In this document: piece by piece, positions 1 to 7,240 of the stretch
Numbering within the stretch: the first letter of the stretch is position 1
Layout: every line of letters starts with the position of its first letter
Assembly (NCBI GenBank): GCA_020028595.1
Contig: JAIBHQ010000036.1
Location: 1-7,240 of the forward strand
Direction of reading: 5' to 3'
Length of the DNA: 7,240 bases
Source: Nitrospirota bacterium
GTDB lineage: Bacteria; Nitrospirota; Nitrospiria; Nitrospirales; Nitrospiraceae
Notes under the pieces: model-generated
What the model saw: only the letters and a program-made list of their open reading frames with translations
Database searches by the model: none
Told to the model about the DNA's origin: nothing
Translations under genes and position numbers: made by a program

Positions 1-1997
1 ACTTCCTTCCACGAACCGTCTTCGCGCTGATGGCGCAGCAAGTAGTTGATTCCGCGCACCACGCTGAGGGAATCCGAGACGTCCGCTGCCAGCAACGACA
101 TGAGCGCCCACGCCGTCTGGGACGGGGTGCTCTCGCCCCGGCCGGCCACGGCCTGATCGGCATAGGACAGACAGGATTCTCCCCACCCTCCGTCGGGGTT
201 CTGCTTCGATTCCATCCACTGCACGGCGTGCTGCACGTACGGCGCCGACATGTCTTCTCCAATCGACCGCAAGCCGACCAGGACCGACCAGGTGCCGTAA
301 ATATAATTGACGCCCCAACGGCCGTACCAACTGCCGTCCGCCTCCTGCTTCTGCTTGATAAACGCGATGGCCCGCTTCGCGGCCGGGTGCATCCGGTCGT
401 ACCCCAGGGCGCCCAGCATCTCCAGGCAGCGGCCGGCCAGATCCTCCGTCGGCGGATCCAGCAGCGCCTGGTGGTCGGCAAAGGGAATGACGTTGAACAC
501 CATGTGGTTGTTGTCCACGTCGTAGGCGCCCCAGCCGCCGTCCGAACTCTGCATGGCCATCACCCACTGGTAGCCGCGCCGGATGGAGTCCTGCTGCGCC
601 TGGCGGTCCGCCATGCGCAGCTTCGCCAGCGCCATGATCACGACCGCGGAGTCGTCCACGTCCGGATACCGCTCGTTCTCGAATTGAAAATACCAGCCCC
701 CCGGCTCGGCCGCAGGCGCCGAGGACTCTTTCCAGTCTCCGGCCGTCGTGGTCTGCTTGGACATCATCCAGTGTCCCGCCTTCAGCAGGGCCGGATGGTT
801 TTGCGGCAGTCCCGACTCGATCAAGGCATTGATCGACAACGACGTGTCCCAGATCGGAGAGAAGCAGGGCTGCAGGTGCAGGGTTTCGGCTTTCGCCTGT
901 CCCTCGCGGACCGTCTCATAGACTTCCAGATCCTCGATTTCCTTCAGCGCCTTCGCCAGCAGCGGATGGTCCGCGCTGTAGCCGAGACAATGCAGCGCGA
1001 CGGCGGAGTTTGCCATGGCCGGATAGATCGCCCCAAGCCCGCCGTTGCCCCGCATATGATCCAGCGTCCAGACGATCGCCTTCTGGACCGCCGTCTCCCG
1101 GAACGCCTGATACGGCATGCGCTCGTAGAGCTTGAGGAGGCGATCCAGCGTGACGAAAAAATTTCTCCAGGTGAACCAGGCCGTGTCCTTCTTGAAGGGC
1201 GGCACGTCGCCGTAGTCCATCAACTCGCGCGGCGTCACAAAGAGCTCCGCGATCCCCTCTTCCTCTGGAATCCGGCACACCGGGCGGTGCGCGAAGACGA
1301 CCAGCAGCGGAATCAGCACCGCACGGCTCCAGTAGGAGATTTCGTAGATGCTGAAGTAGAAGCGCTTGGGCAGCAGCATGATTTCCGGCGGCATGCTGGG
1401 GAGCCCGTACCAGTCATATTGATCGAACAGCGCCAGCGTGATCTTGGTGAAGACGTTCGTCGCCGCGACGCCGCCCTTGGCGTGAATGCACTCGCGCGCC
1501 TGGCACATGAGCGGTTCCGTCGGCGAGACCCCCGACAGCTTCAAGGCGAAGTAGGCCTTGACGGAGGCGCTGATCTCGGACGGACCGCCCGAATAAATCG
1601 GCCAGCCGCCATCCGGCAGTTGCATCGTCTTGAGATACCGGACAGCCTTGCGCTCGCGCTCCGGATCCACCACGTTCAGAAAACGGCGGAGCATCAGGTA
1701 CTCCGACGTCAGCGTCGTATCCGCCTCCAATTCGGCGACCCAGAATCCCTCCACCGGATGCTGGCGGTCCAGAATCCATCGCTGGCTGAGACGGATGGCT
1801 TCGTCCACCGATTCGTGCGACGCCGCATGGGTCAGCCGGCGCACCGGCGCATCGACCGGGACGGGATGCGGATTGTGGGACACCAGCCGGAGCACGGCCT
1901 GCGGCGCATAGGCCTCGACCTTCTCCCGGACCTTGTCGGGAACCGAGGCAAAGAAACGATCAGATAAGCGTGTGAGTAACCGCTTCCAACGCTGCAT
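1..1997 (-). CDS. shc: Squalene-hopene cyclase, 3' end cut off by window edge
   Basis: This class II triterpene cyclase protonates squalene and folds it into pentacyclic hopene (or hopanol), the committed step of hopanoid synthesis; the family is monotopic, embedded in the inner face of the cytoplasmic membrane. 665 residues are visible with no internal stop. The catalytic acid motif DVDDSA is at residues 446-451 (family DxDDTA), preceded by GGWYFQF, in which F437 aligns with the active-site F365 of the Alicyclobacillus enzyme. The strongly conserved GRWGVNYIYGTW is at 559-570. QW-type repeats end at W86, W132, W489, W557, W605 and W663. The C-terminal active-site aromatic segment lies outside the window, probably 40-55 residues. 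The start at 1997 was chosen because it is the first ATG after an in-frame stop at 2028-2030 and has an upstream AAGGA. A near-consensus promoter precedes it, so it is probably transcribed separately from smc. Serine in place of threonine in the acid motif is the only oddity. Confidence 0.96.
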   Translation of the reverse strand, partial: MQRWKRLLTRLSDRFFASVPDKVREKVEAYAPQAVLRLVSHNPHPVPVDAPVRRLTHAASHESVDEAIRLSQRWILDRQHPVEGFWVAELEADTTLTSEYLMLRRFLNVVDPERERKAVRYLKTMQLPDGGWPIYSGGPSEISASVKAYFALKLSGVSPTEPLMCQARECIHAKGGVAATNVFTKITLALFDQYDWYGLPSMPPEIMLLPKRFYFSIYEISYWSRAVLIPLLVVFAHRPVCRIPEEEGIAELFVTPRELMDYGDVPPFKKDTAWFTWRNFFVTLDRLLKLYERMPYQAFRETAVQKAIVWTLDHMRGNGGLGAIYPAMANSAVALHCLGYSADHPLLAKALKEIEDLEVYETVREGQAKAETLHLQPCFSPIWDTSLSINALIESGLPQNHPALLKAGHWMMSKQTTTAGDWKESSAPAAEPGGWYFQFENERYPDVDDSAVVIMALAKLRMADRQAQQDSIRRGYQWVMAMQSSDGGWGAYDVDNNHMVFNVIPFADHQALLDPPTEDLAGRCLEMLGALGYDRMHPAAKRAIAFIKQKQEADGSWYGRWGVNYIYGTWSVLVGLRSIGEDMSAPYVQHAVQWMESKQNPDGGWGESCLSYADQAVAGRGESTPSQTAWALMSLLAADVSDSLSVVRGINYLLRHQREDGSWKE

Positions 1998-2001
1998 ATT
2001 G

Positions 2002-2006
2002 TCCTT
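2002..2006 (-). promoter_or_regulatory. Ribosome binding site of shc
   Basis: The minus strand reads AAGGA, four bases (CAAT) ahead of the ATG at 1997. The spacing is a little short but acceptable, and it supports this ATG as the start of the cyclase. Confidence 0.6.
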
Positions 2007-2041
2007 GGGAAACCTGGCGACGAAGGGTTAGAACTCGCCTG

Positions 2042-2071
2042 CTTCTGGCAGGAAATACAGCCAGCCAGAAG
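2042..2071 (-). promoter_or_regulatory. Hairpin in the predicted shc leader
   Basis: A perfect 8-bp inverted repeat (CTTCTGGC at 2042-2049, GCCAGAAG at 2064-2071) encloses a 14-base loop. A shorter alternative pairing of CTGGC at 2045-2049 with GCCAG at 2060-2064 is also possible. It lies between the predicted transcription start (about 2083) and the shc ATG, so it would be in the untranslated leader. No U-run follows it on the minus strand, so it does not look like an intrinsic terminator. Its function is unknown; it could affect RNA stability or translation, or be chance. Confidence 0.45.
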
Positions 2072-2089
2072 TCATGTCATACGCTAGGT

Positions 2090-2118
2090 CTTATAGCAAA
2101 GGGATTCCCGACAGTCAA
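2090..2118 (-). promoter_or_regulatory. Sigma70-type promoter for shc
   Basis: On the minus strand, TTGACT (plus 2113-2118; 5 of 6 to TTGACA) is followed after exactly 17 bases by TATAAG (plus 2090-2095; 5 of 6 to TATAAT). A TG one base upstream of the -10 gives an extended -10 element. The predicted start of transcription is near 2083, giving a leader of about 86 bases before the shc ATG. This is the best promoter match I found in any intergenic gap here. It indicates that shc is expressed independently of smc. Confidence 0.7.
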
Positions 2119-2133
2119 GGAAAGGGATACTCG

Positions 2134-2156
2134 AACCTGTTGAACTTTGACAGGTT
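2134..2156. promoter_or_regulatory. Dyad upstream of the shc promoter, possible operator
   Basis: AACCTGT at 2134-2140 and ACAGGTT at 2150-2156 form a perfect 7-bp inverted repeat with a 9-base spacer; two further central positions are also symmetric (AA-C-TT). The centre at 2145 lies about 62 bases upstream of the predicted shc transcription start, a spacing typical of class I activator sites. It begins 10 bases after the smc stop codon, so a 3' stem-loop of the smc mRNA is the alternative. The minus strand after it (CGAGTATCCCTTTCC) has only a weak T-run, which argues against a standard terminator. Confidence 0.4.
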
Positions 2157-2165
2157 TCGCCGGTT

Positions 2166-5100
2166 TCAGGCCGGCTGAAGATCGGCTAGGCGTACTGAAA
2201 TCGTTTTTGAGACACCCGGCTCTTCCATCGTGACCCCGAACAGCGAATCGGCCACCGCCATCGTCCGCTTGTTATGCGTGATGACCAGAAACTGGGCATC
2301 GGCCGCCAACTCGCGCAGGACCGTGGCAAACCGGCTGATGTTCTCTTCGTCCAACGGAGCGTCGATTTCGTCCAGGATGCAAAACGGGGTGGGCCTGATC
2401 AGAAAGCTGGCGAAGATCAGCGCCATCGCCGTCAGCGTCTTCTCGCCGCCCGACAGCATCGTAATGCCTTTGAGCCGCTTGCCCGGCGGCTGCGCCGCAA
2501 TGTCCACGCCATGCTCCTCGTCCTTCTGCTTCCCGGTCTCAGGATCCACTTCGGGCTCGACCAGAAGCAGCTCGGCGCGCCCGCCGGGAAATAACCGCCC
2601 GAAGACTTCGCTGAATTTCTGCTGGAGGTCGGTGAAGGTTTGCTCGAACATCTGCTTGGTGGTGCGGTTGATTTTGACGATGATCTCACGCAGCGACTGG
2701 ACGGATTGGGACAGGTCCGCCTCCTGCGTCGTCAAAAACTTGTAGCGCTCTTCCTGCTCGCGATGCTCCTCGATCGAGGCCAGGTTGATGGGCCCCATGC
2801 GCTCGATCCGGCCCCGAATCTTCTGCAATTCCTCACGCAGCGACGTCGTCGCGGCTTCCGCCTCCTCGCGCGTGACGGCTGCGGACTCTTCGGGCTCCCG
2901 CAGCAGCATCTCCTCCACCGAGAGCTGATAGGTTCCGGTCAGCGTGCCCTCGACCGTGCCGAGATGCGTCCGGATTTCAGCACGGCGAACCTCGACGCCC
3001 ATCCGCGCTTCGCGGCTCGCCGCCAGCGCCTGCCGCGCCGCATCGAGGCTCTGCTCGACCTGGCGGGCCTGCTGCATGTCCTGCGCGTGGATCTCCTGCG
3101 TCTTGACCAGTTCCTGCCGCAAGTCCACCACCCGCCGGTTTAATTCCTGGAACAGGGCCTCCTGGCGGCTGCGCTCGGCCTGGCTCTGCGTGATCGAGGC
3201 CGCCAGTGTGTCGATCTGCCCCTTCAACGCCTGCATCTGCGCGGTGCCCTCTTCCTGCTCCGTGAGCAGCCGCGCCACATCGGCCCGACAATGTTCGCAC
3301 CGCCCCCGCAACGCCTCCACCGCCACGCGCGATTCCGTGAGCTGCCGCTGGACCGCCAGGTGCTCCTCTTCCATCTGCCGGAGCGCGTCGTCGAGTTCCG
3401 CGAGGCCGGCTTCCCGCGCCGCCCGCTCCTCCAGCAGCGCGGCAATCCGCTGCTGCTCGGCATCCCGAACCTGCTCGTCCAATTGCCGCCGCGTGGCCGC
3501 GAGTTGTTCGCGTTCGGCCGTGAGGCCGGCGCCGGCGTTGTTCAGCGCCTCGATCGCACGTGTCAATTCCACCTGCTGCTGTTCAAGCTCGTGGATTTCG
3601 CGGCGGCGCTGCAGCAGCCCTCCGGTCGTCCCGCCGGTCATGATCCCCGCCGCATCCAGCACGTCACCGTCCAGCGTCACGAACGTGGGGCCGTCCGGCG
3701 CCGTCCACTGCCCGCCCTCCCACAGCCGCACCGCGTGGTCGAGCGACTCGACGACCACGACGCCGTCGAACAGCGTCGCGCACACGTCATGCGAGTGCGC
3801 GGTCGTCTTCGCCAGATCGGCCGCCAATCCCAACACGCCCGCCTGGTCCTTGAGTCCGTTCCACCACCCGTGCCCGCCGCCGTTCGTCGACCAGCGGGGC
3901 TTCACCGGCACGAACGTGCCGCGTCCGAGCCCTTTCTGTTTCAGAAACTCGATGGCCTGCTGCGCATCGGCCGGCCGCTCCACCATCCACGCGCGGAGCC
4001 GTTCGCCCAGCACCGCTTCCATGGCCCGCTCGAATCGCTCCGGCACCTCCAGCCATTCCGCAACGGCCTCCTTCACGCCCGCGCAGGACTTGCGCAACGA
4101 CGCCACGCTGTCGTCGCCCTCCCGGCCATAGCCCATTTCCTCGCGCACGACGCCGCTCAATGCCTGACACCGGGACTCGACCGACGCCAGGCGCCCCTGT
4201 TGCTGGCTCAACTGCTGCGCAGTCTCACGCACCTGTTCGTCCAGCTGCTGCCCGCGCTGCACGGCGGCGTGCTGCGCCTGCTGTACCGTGGCGATCCGCT
4301 GCTCGGCCTGCCGACGATGCGCGAGGCACTCTTCAAGCTTGGCTTGCGCCGCAGCCGTCAGCGTGCCCGGCACAACGGACTCGGCGGCAGCGCCGTCCAC
4401 CGAAGGCAACGACAGGGCCAGCAGGCTCCGGCGGGATTGCTCGGCCTGCTCCACTGTGGCCGCGCGGCGGCCGGCTATCGAGTGCGCCTGCCGCTCCTGC
4501 TCCGCCAATCCCGTTGCGCCCGCCGCCATCTCGGCTTCCGCCCGGGCCAACTGCTCGCGGCGATCCGCCACCCCGGCGACCGCCCGCTCCCGCTCGCCTT
4601 CCAACCGGATCAGTTGATCGCCGGCTTGCGCGCGCTGTTGTCCGAACAGCTCGGCACGGCTCCGCTCCACCTCGCTCGTCCGAAGGGCCTGGGCCTGCTG
4701 CTGCTCCAGGCGGCCGATCTCGTCGCGGCGGCGCATGAGCGCATCGTCGCCTTCCAGCATCCGGACACGGATCTCTTCCAGTTGCGCGACGAATCGAGCC
4801 TGCTCGGCGGCCTGGGCGGATTCCTGCGCGTCCAGCGCAGCCAGTTCCACCTCGACCACGCGCTGCTGCCCCTGCAACGTCCGATGTTCACGCACCAGCA
4901 GGCGAATCTCCAGCGCCCGCGCTTCGTCCTGCAATACTTGATAATTCTTGGCCTGCCTGGCCTGCCGCTCCAGCGCATTCAGCCGCTGCTTGACCTCCGC
5001 GATGATGTCCCGCACCCGGCTGAGGTTCTGGGTCGTCGCGTCCATTTTGCGCAACGCTTCGGCCTTCTGCTTTTTGTAGCGGACGATGCCGGCCGTTTCT

Positions 5101-5615
5101 TCGATCAGTTCGCGGCGCTGCAGCGGAGAGGCATTGAGAATTTCTTCGATGCGGCCCTGCTCGATCACCGTATGCCCCTTGGTCCCGGCGATCGTATCCA
5201 TCAGGAGGCTGCGCACGTCTTTTAACCGGCAGGCCACTTTATTGATCAGGTATTCGCTGTCGCCGTTCCGGTACAGGCGCCGCGTGACCATCACTTCGTG
5301 GTAGTCGCCGAACTCCGGCGGCAGGAGCGGCGGCGCACCCGGCTCGGACTGCGACAGGCCGCTCATGATCAGCGACACCTCCGCCATGCCGAGCGGTTTG
5401 CGCGCTTCGGTGCCGTTGAAGATCACATCCTCCATCTTCTCGCACCGCAACGCCGACTTCGGGCTTTGCTCGCCGAGCACCCAGAGGATGGCATCCACGA
5501 TGTTGCTTTTTCCTGTCCCGTTCGGCCCGACAATGGCGGTGACGCCGGTGGGAAAACCGATTTTGGCTTCGGCGAAGGATTTAAACCCGGTCAGTTCCAA
5601 GGACTTGAGGTACAT
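2166..5615 (-). CDS. smc: Chromosome segregation protein SMC
   Basis: SMC is the ATPase core of the bacterial condensin. It dimerises at its hinge, works with ScpA and ScpB (not in this window), and extrudes DNA loops that compact the chromosome and help sister origins separate. The protein has 1149 residues, normal for the family. N-terminal head: GFKSF at 10-14, Walker [10 protein letters not shown] at 30-38, arginine finger R57, Q-loop Q153 in VIEQG. Long Gln/Glu/Ala/Arg-rich coiled-coil arms run at about 170-490 and 670-1000. The hinge between them ends near the conserved MTGGTTGG at 659-666. C-terminal head: ABC signature LSGGEK at 1054-1059, Walker B ILDE with D1082 and catalytic E1083, then D-loop. 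The open frame extends 28 codons upstream to 5699, but the start at 5615 is preferred: [14 protein letters not shown] matches the family N-terminus and an AAAGGG precedes it. [11 protein letters not shown] replaces the usual LRGGKMEDVIF. Confidence 0.98.
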   Translation of the reverse strand: MYLKSLELTGFKSFAEAKIGFPTGVTAIVGPNGTGKSNIVDAILWVLGEQSPKSALRCEKMEDVIFNGTEARKPLGMAEVSLIMSGLSQSEPGAPPLLPPEFGDYHEVMVTRRLYRNGDSEYLINKVACRLKDVRSLLMDTIAGTKGHTVIEQGRIEEILNASPLQRRELIEETAGIVRYKKQKAEALRKMDATTQNLSRVRDIIAEVKQRLNALERQARQAKNYQVLQDEARALEIRLLVREHRTLQGQQRVVEVELAALDAQESAQAAEQARFVAQLEEIRVRMLEGDDALMRRRDEIGRLEQQQAQALRTSEVERSRAELFGQQRAQAGDQLIRLEGERERAVAGVADRREQLARAEAEMAAGATGLAEQERQAHSIAGRRAATVEQAEQSRRSLLALSLPSVDGAAAESVVPGTLTAAAQAKLEECLAHRRQAEQRIATVQQAQHAAVQRGQQLDEQVRETAQQLSQQQGRLASVESRCQALSGVVREEMGYGREGDDSVASLRKSCAGVKEAVAEWLEVPERFERAMEAVLGERLRAWMVERPADAQQAIEFLKQKGLGRGTFVPVKPRWSTNGGGHGWWNGLKDQAGVLGLAADLAKTTAHSHDVCATLFDGVVVVESLDHAVRLWEGGQWTAPDGPTFVTLDGDVLDAAGIMTGGTTGGLLQRRREIHELEQQQVELTRAIEALNNAGAGLTAEREQLAATRRQLDEQVRDAEQQRIAALLEERAAREAGLAELDDALRQMEEEHLAVQRQLTESRVAVEALRGRCEHCRADVARLLTEQEEGTAQMQALKGQIDTLAASITQSQAERSRQEALFQELNRRVVDLRQELVKTQEIHAQDMQQARQVEQSLDAARQALAASREARMGVEVRRAEIRTHLGTVEGTLTGTYQLSVEEMLLREPEESAAVTREEAEAATTSLREELQKIRGRIERMGPINLASIEEHREQEERYKFLTTQEADLSQSVQSLREIIVKINRTTKQMFEQTFTDLQQKFSEVFGRLFPGGRAELLLVEPEVDPETGKQKDEEHGVDIAAQPPGKRLKGITMLSGGEKTLTAMALIFASFLIRPTPFCILDEIDAPLDEENISRFATVLRELAADAQFLVITHNKRTMAVADSLFGVTMEEPGVSKTISVRLADLQPA

Positions 5616-5620
5616 TCCGT

Positions 5621-5626
5621 CCCTTT
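5621..5626 (-). promoter_or_regulatory. Ribosome binding site of smc, decides the start
   Basis: The minus strand reads AAAGGG, five bases (ACGGA) ahead of the ATG at 5615. This supports initiation there over the in-frame ATG at 5699, which would add 28 residues (MFFFAFRLQL...) unlike any SMC N-terminus. Confidence 0.65.
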
Positions 5627-5660
5627 CCCGAGCATGCCCGAGAGGCTTGAAATTTCGGCA

Positions 5661-5689
5661 CTTGTAGCACAGCTGGAGGCGAAAAGCAA
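5661..5689 (-). promoter_or_regulatory. Weak candidate promoter for smc
   Basis: On the minus strand, TTGCTT (plus 5684-5689) is separated by 17 bases from TACAAG (plus 5661-5666), with TG placed for an extended -10 (TGCTACAAG). The -35 matches only about half of the consensus and the -10 matches 4 of 6, so this is tentative. The predicted start of transcription near 5654 would leave a leader of about 39 bases and would exclude the upstream ATG at 5699, agreeing with the chosen smc start. The rest of the 182-base gap up to ispH holds no hairpin followed by a T-run, so read-through from ispH is also possible. Confidence 0.25.
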
Positions 5690-5797
5690 AGAAAAACACA
5701 CTGGACGGTAGGTAGTTTGCCTCAGTCCCACTAGATGTAGGGCCTCAGAACAAGCGGGTCAGGCTCTTGGGAAAACAGTCCGGAATGCGGAATCGCG

Positions 5798-6751
5798 CTA
5801 CGCGCTGACTTGGCGGGAGAGCGGCTGAATGCTGATTAATTCTTTGGGAAGAGAGAACTCGACGTCTTCTTCGACGACCATGAGTTCCTCGACTTCGTTG
5901 GCGCCATGGCTCTTGAGATAGTCCACGACCTCGGTCACCAACACTTCCGGGGCCGAAGCACCGGCCGAGATGCCCACGGCCTTGGCGTTTTTAATCCAGT
6001 CCAGGCTGATATCCGACGACGAATCGATCAAGTACGATTGAATCCCGCAATGCTCGCCCAATTCGCGAAGGCGGTTGGAGTTGGAACTGTTCGGCGAGCC
6101 GATGACCAGAATCACGTCCACGTGCTTTGACAGTTCCTTCACGGCATTCTGGCGGTTCTGCGTCGCGTAGCAGATGTCTTCCTGGTGCGGCCCCTTGATC
6201 TTCGGGAACCGGCGGTGCAGCGCTGCGACGATATCCCGGCACTCATCCACGCTCAGCGTGGTCTGCGTGACATACGAGAGATTGCGCTGGTTTTCGACAT
6301 GCAGTTTCTCGACGTCGCTCACCGAGGACACGAGATGGAACTTGTCCGGAATCTGCCCCAGCGTCCCGATGACCTCCGGGTGGCCCGCGTGGCCGATCAG
6401 AATCAGTTCGTAGCCCTGGGTATAGTCCCGGTTGACCTCGTTATGAACTTTGATCACCAGCGGACAGGTGGCATCGATGGTCTTCAGTCCTCGACGAGTC
6501 GCCTCCGCCCAGACTTCCTTGGCCACCCCGTGCGCGCTGAAAATCACGATGGAGCCGTCCGGTACTTCGGTGAGCTCTTCCACGAACACCGCGCCCTTGT
6601 CACGGAGGCTGTTGACGACGTGGCGGCTGTGCACGATCTCGTGCCGCACGTAGATCGGCGCCCCGTAGGCCTTGAGCGACAGCTCGACGATCTCGATCGC
6701 CCGGTCCACGCCGGCGCAAAACCCTCGCGGACTGGCAAGATAAATTTTCAT
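5798..6751 (-). CDS. ispH: 4-hydroxy-3-methylbut-2-enyl diphosphate reductase (IspH/LytB)
   Basis: This is the last enzyme of the MEP isoprenoid pathway: it reductively dehydroxylates HMBPP to a mixture of IPP and DMAPP in the cytosol, using a [4Fe-4S] cluster and electrons from ferredoxin or flavodoxin. The 317-residue protein is full length and carries the complete active site. Cluster cysteines are C12 (GFCAGV), C96 (ATCP) and C194 (DICYATQ). Substrate-binding residues include H41 (HEIVHSRH), H74 (SAHGV), H124 and catalytic E126 (GHAGHPE), the threonines of TQTTLS (162-167), the PNSSNSNRL loop (220-228) and S266 (SAGASAPE). The ATG at 6751 opens directly onto the canonical [14 protein letters not shown]. 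No good Shine-Dalgarno is visible; the nearest GGA is about 12 bases upstream, inside a repeat cluster. It lies between the SDR gene (99 bases upstream) and smc (182 bases downstream), all co-directional. The product feeds the squalene used by the nearby cyclase. Confidence 0.99.
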   Translation of the reverse strand: MKIYLASPRGFCAGVDRAIEIVELSLKAYGAPIYVRHEIVHSRHVVNSLRDKGAVFVEELTEVPDGSIVIFSAHGVAKEVWAEATRRGLKTIDATCPLVIKVHNEVNRDYTQGYELILIGHAGHPEVIGTLGQIPDKFHLVSSVSDVEKLHVENQRNLSYVTQTTLSVDECRDIVAALHRRFPKIKGPHQEDICYATQNRQNAVKELSKHVDVILVIGSPNSSNSNRLRELGEHCGIQSYLIDSSSDISLDWIKNAKAVGISAGASAPEVLVTEVVDYLKSHGANEVEELMVVEEDVEFSLPKELISIQPLSRQVSA

Positions 6752-6763
6752 GGTTTCTGTTGT

Positions 6764-6793
6764 TCCGTTTAGTCCGTTTGGTCCGCTATTCCG
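6764..6793 (-). repeat. Four short CGGA repeats in the ispH leader
   Basis: TCCG occurs on the plus strand at 6764, 6773, 6782 and 6790, a period of 9, 9 and 8 bases. On the coding (minus) strand this reads as CGGA boxes, three of them as AACGGA and one as GCGGA. The cluster ends 12 bases before the ispH ATG, in the position of a ribosome binding site or leader control element. Possible roles are a DNA-binding repeat or an RNA site with repeated GGA motifs; chance duplication is also possible. I see no convincing promoter in this 99-base gap. Confidence 0.45.
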
Positions 6794-6850
6794 TTAATCA
6801 TGAAGCACGACCAAACTGGGTTTCACAATACGGCAGCACAGGCCGTTCCG

Positions 6851-7240
6851 TCAACTGATTTTGCCCGGCAACTTCAGTATCCTCGTCAGCAGCCAATCTT
6901 GAACACGGTCGGGCAGCCAGGCGGCCAGCACCGCACGAAAGCGCGCGTCGTGACCGACCAGGTAACGCGTCTTCGGCCGGGCGGCAGACAGGGCATGCGC
7001 GACAGCTTTAGCCACCGCACGCGCTGGGATAGCCCGTTGCGCAGCCTGTTCAACCGCTCCCCGCACCCGAACCAACACGTCCCGATACAGAATTTTCCCC
7101 TCGGCACCCCACGTGGCATCGATCTGATCCGCGGCGTGCCTCGCCTTGTCCCAGATGCGGGACTCGATCGCTCCCGGCTCGACGATGGATACCTGAATGC
7201 CCCAGGGCTGAAGTTCCAGCCGCATCGCATCGGTCAGCGC
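6851..7240 (-). CDS. Short-chain dehydrogenase/reductase, C-terminal part only
   Basis: The last 129 residues of a classical SDR oxidoreductase are present; the start is beyond the right edge. Visible features are an ALTDAMRLEL helix, which in this family directly follows the catalytic YxxxK, then WGIQVSIVEPGAI, the beta strand and Pro-Gly loop that contact the nicotinamide of NAD(P)H. The C-terminal tail (TRYLVGHDARFRAVLAAWLPDR) resembles SDRs of the 11-beta-hydroxysteroid or retinol dehydrogenase-like type. The Rossmann TGxxxGxG and the YxxxK itself are outside the window, so cofactor and activity cannot be judged, and no substrate is suggested. The frame continues open to the window edge; the ATG at 7225 is internal, not the real start. 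It ends 99 bases before ispH on the same strand. A short 5-bp hairpin at 6830-6846 follows the stop but lacks a T-run. Confidence 0.9.
   Translation of the reverse strand, partial: ALTDAMRLELQPWGIQVSIVEPGAIESRIWDKARHAADQIDATWGAEGKILYRDVLVRVRGAVEQAAQRAIPARAVAKAVAHALSAARPKTRYLVGHDARFRAVLAAWLPDRVQDWLLTRILKLPGKIS

Noticed and set aside
30..1967. 645-codon plus-strand open frame opposite shc
   Set aside because: It is codon-aligned antisense to the cyclase, so each of its codons is the reverse complement of an shc codon. It stays open because shc avoids TTA, CTA and TCA, as expected in a GC-rich gene. Its translation is Arg/His/Gln-rich with no recognisable domain.
2159..2175. GCCGG / CCGGC hairpin spanning the smc stop codon
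   Set aside because: A 5-bp stem in GC-rich sequence with no T-run after it; likely chance.
2944..4131. 395-codon plus-strand frame opposite smc, Ser/Cys/Arg-rich
   Set aside because: The composition is that of an out-of-frame reading of the coiled-coil region, with no domain, no start context and no promoter.
3291..5225. 644-codon plus-strand open frame opposite smc
   Set aside because: Also codon-aligned antisense to smc and explained by the same codon bias. The near-equal length to the frame opposite shc is coincidence; the translation is low-complexity and unlike known proteins.
2166..5615. Repetitive-looking Gln/Glu/Ala/Arg stretches that might suggest repeats or a rearrangement
   Set aside because: They are the two coiled-coil arms of SMC, with the hinge between them in the expected place and overall length normal.
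5794..5804. CGCG-CTA-CGCG palindrome over the ispH stop codon
   Set aside because: The 4-bp arms with a 3-base loop are too short to be meaningful in GC-rich sequence and no T-run follows.
6830..6846. Possible terminator after the SDR gene (ACGGC / GCCGT, 7-base loop)
   Set aside because: The stem is only 5 bp and the minus strand continues ATTGTGAAA with no T-run, so it is not a credible intrinsic terminator.

Overview
This is a GC-rich bacterial chromosomal window. All four protein-coding genes lie on the minus strand. In transcription order (right to left) they are: the C-terminal end of a short-chain dehydrogenase/reductase (runs off the right edge), ispH/lytB, smc, and a squalene-hopene cyclase gene whose last few dozen codons run off the left edge. 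I found no RNA genes, mobile elements, CRISPR arrays or phage genes, and no convincing gene on the plus strand. The long plus-strand open frames mirror the codon frames of the minus-strand genes.

The host is a bacterium that uses the MEP (non-mevalonate) isoprenoid pathway, makes hopanoids and carries a canonical SMC condensin. The SMC motifs (VIEQG and LIEETAGI rather than the Firmicutes-type IGQG and IFEEAAGI) and the hopanoid gene fit a Gram-negative lineage. Nitrospirota or a deltaproteobacterial relative is my guess, but this is inference from general resemblance and not a database match.

Layout: 6851-7240, SDR C-terminus. 6752-6850, short gap with a run of four TCCG (CGGA on the coding strand) repeats just ahead of ispH. 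5798-6751, complete ispH. 5616-5797, gap with a weak candidate smc promoter. 2166-5615, complete smc, starting 28 codons inside the longest open frame. 1998-2165, a gap that is unusually rich for its size: a 7-bp dyad, a near-consensus sigma70-type promoter and a leader hairpin, all oriented toward the cyclase. 1-1997, squalene-hopene cyclase.

Functional link: IspH makes IPP and DMAPP, the precursors of squalene, and the cyclase turns squalene into hopene. smc, a chromosome-organisation gene, sits between these two isoprenoid genes. The genes are individually well known and I see no undescribed system. The parts most worth a second look are the non-coding control regions ahead of shc and ispH.
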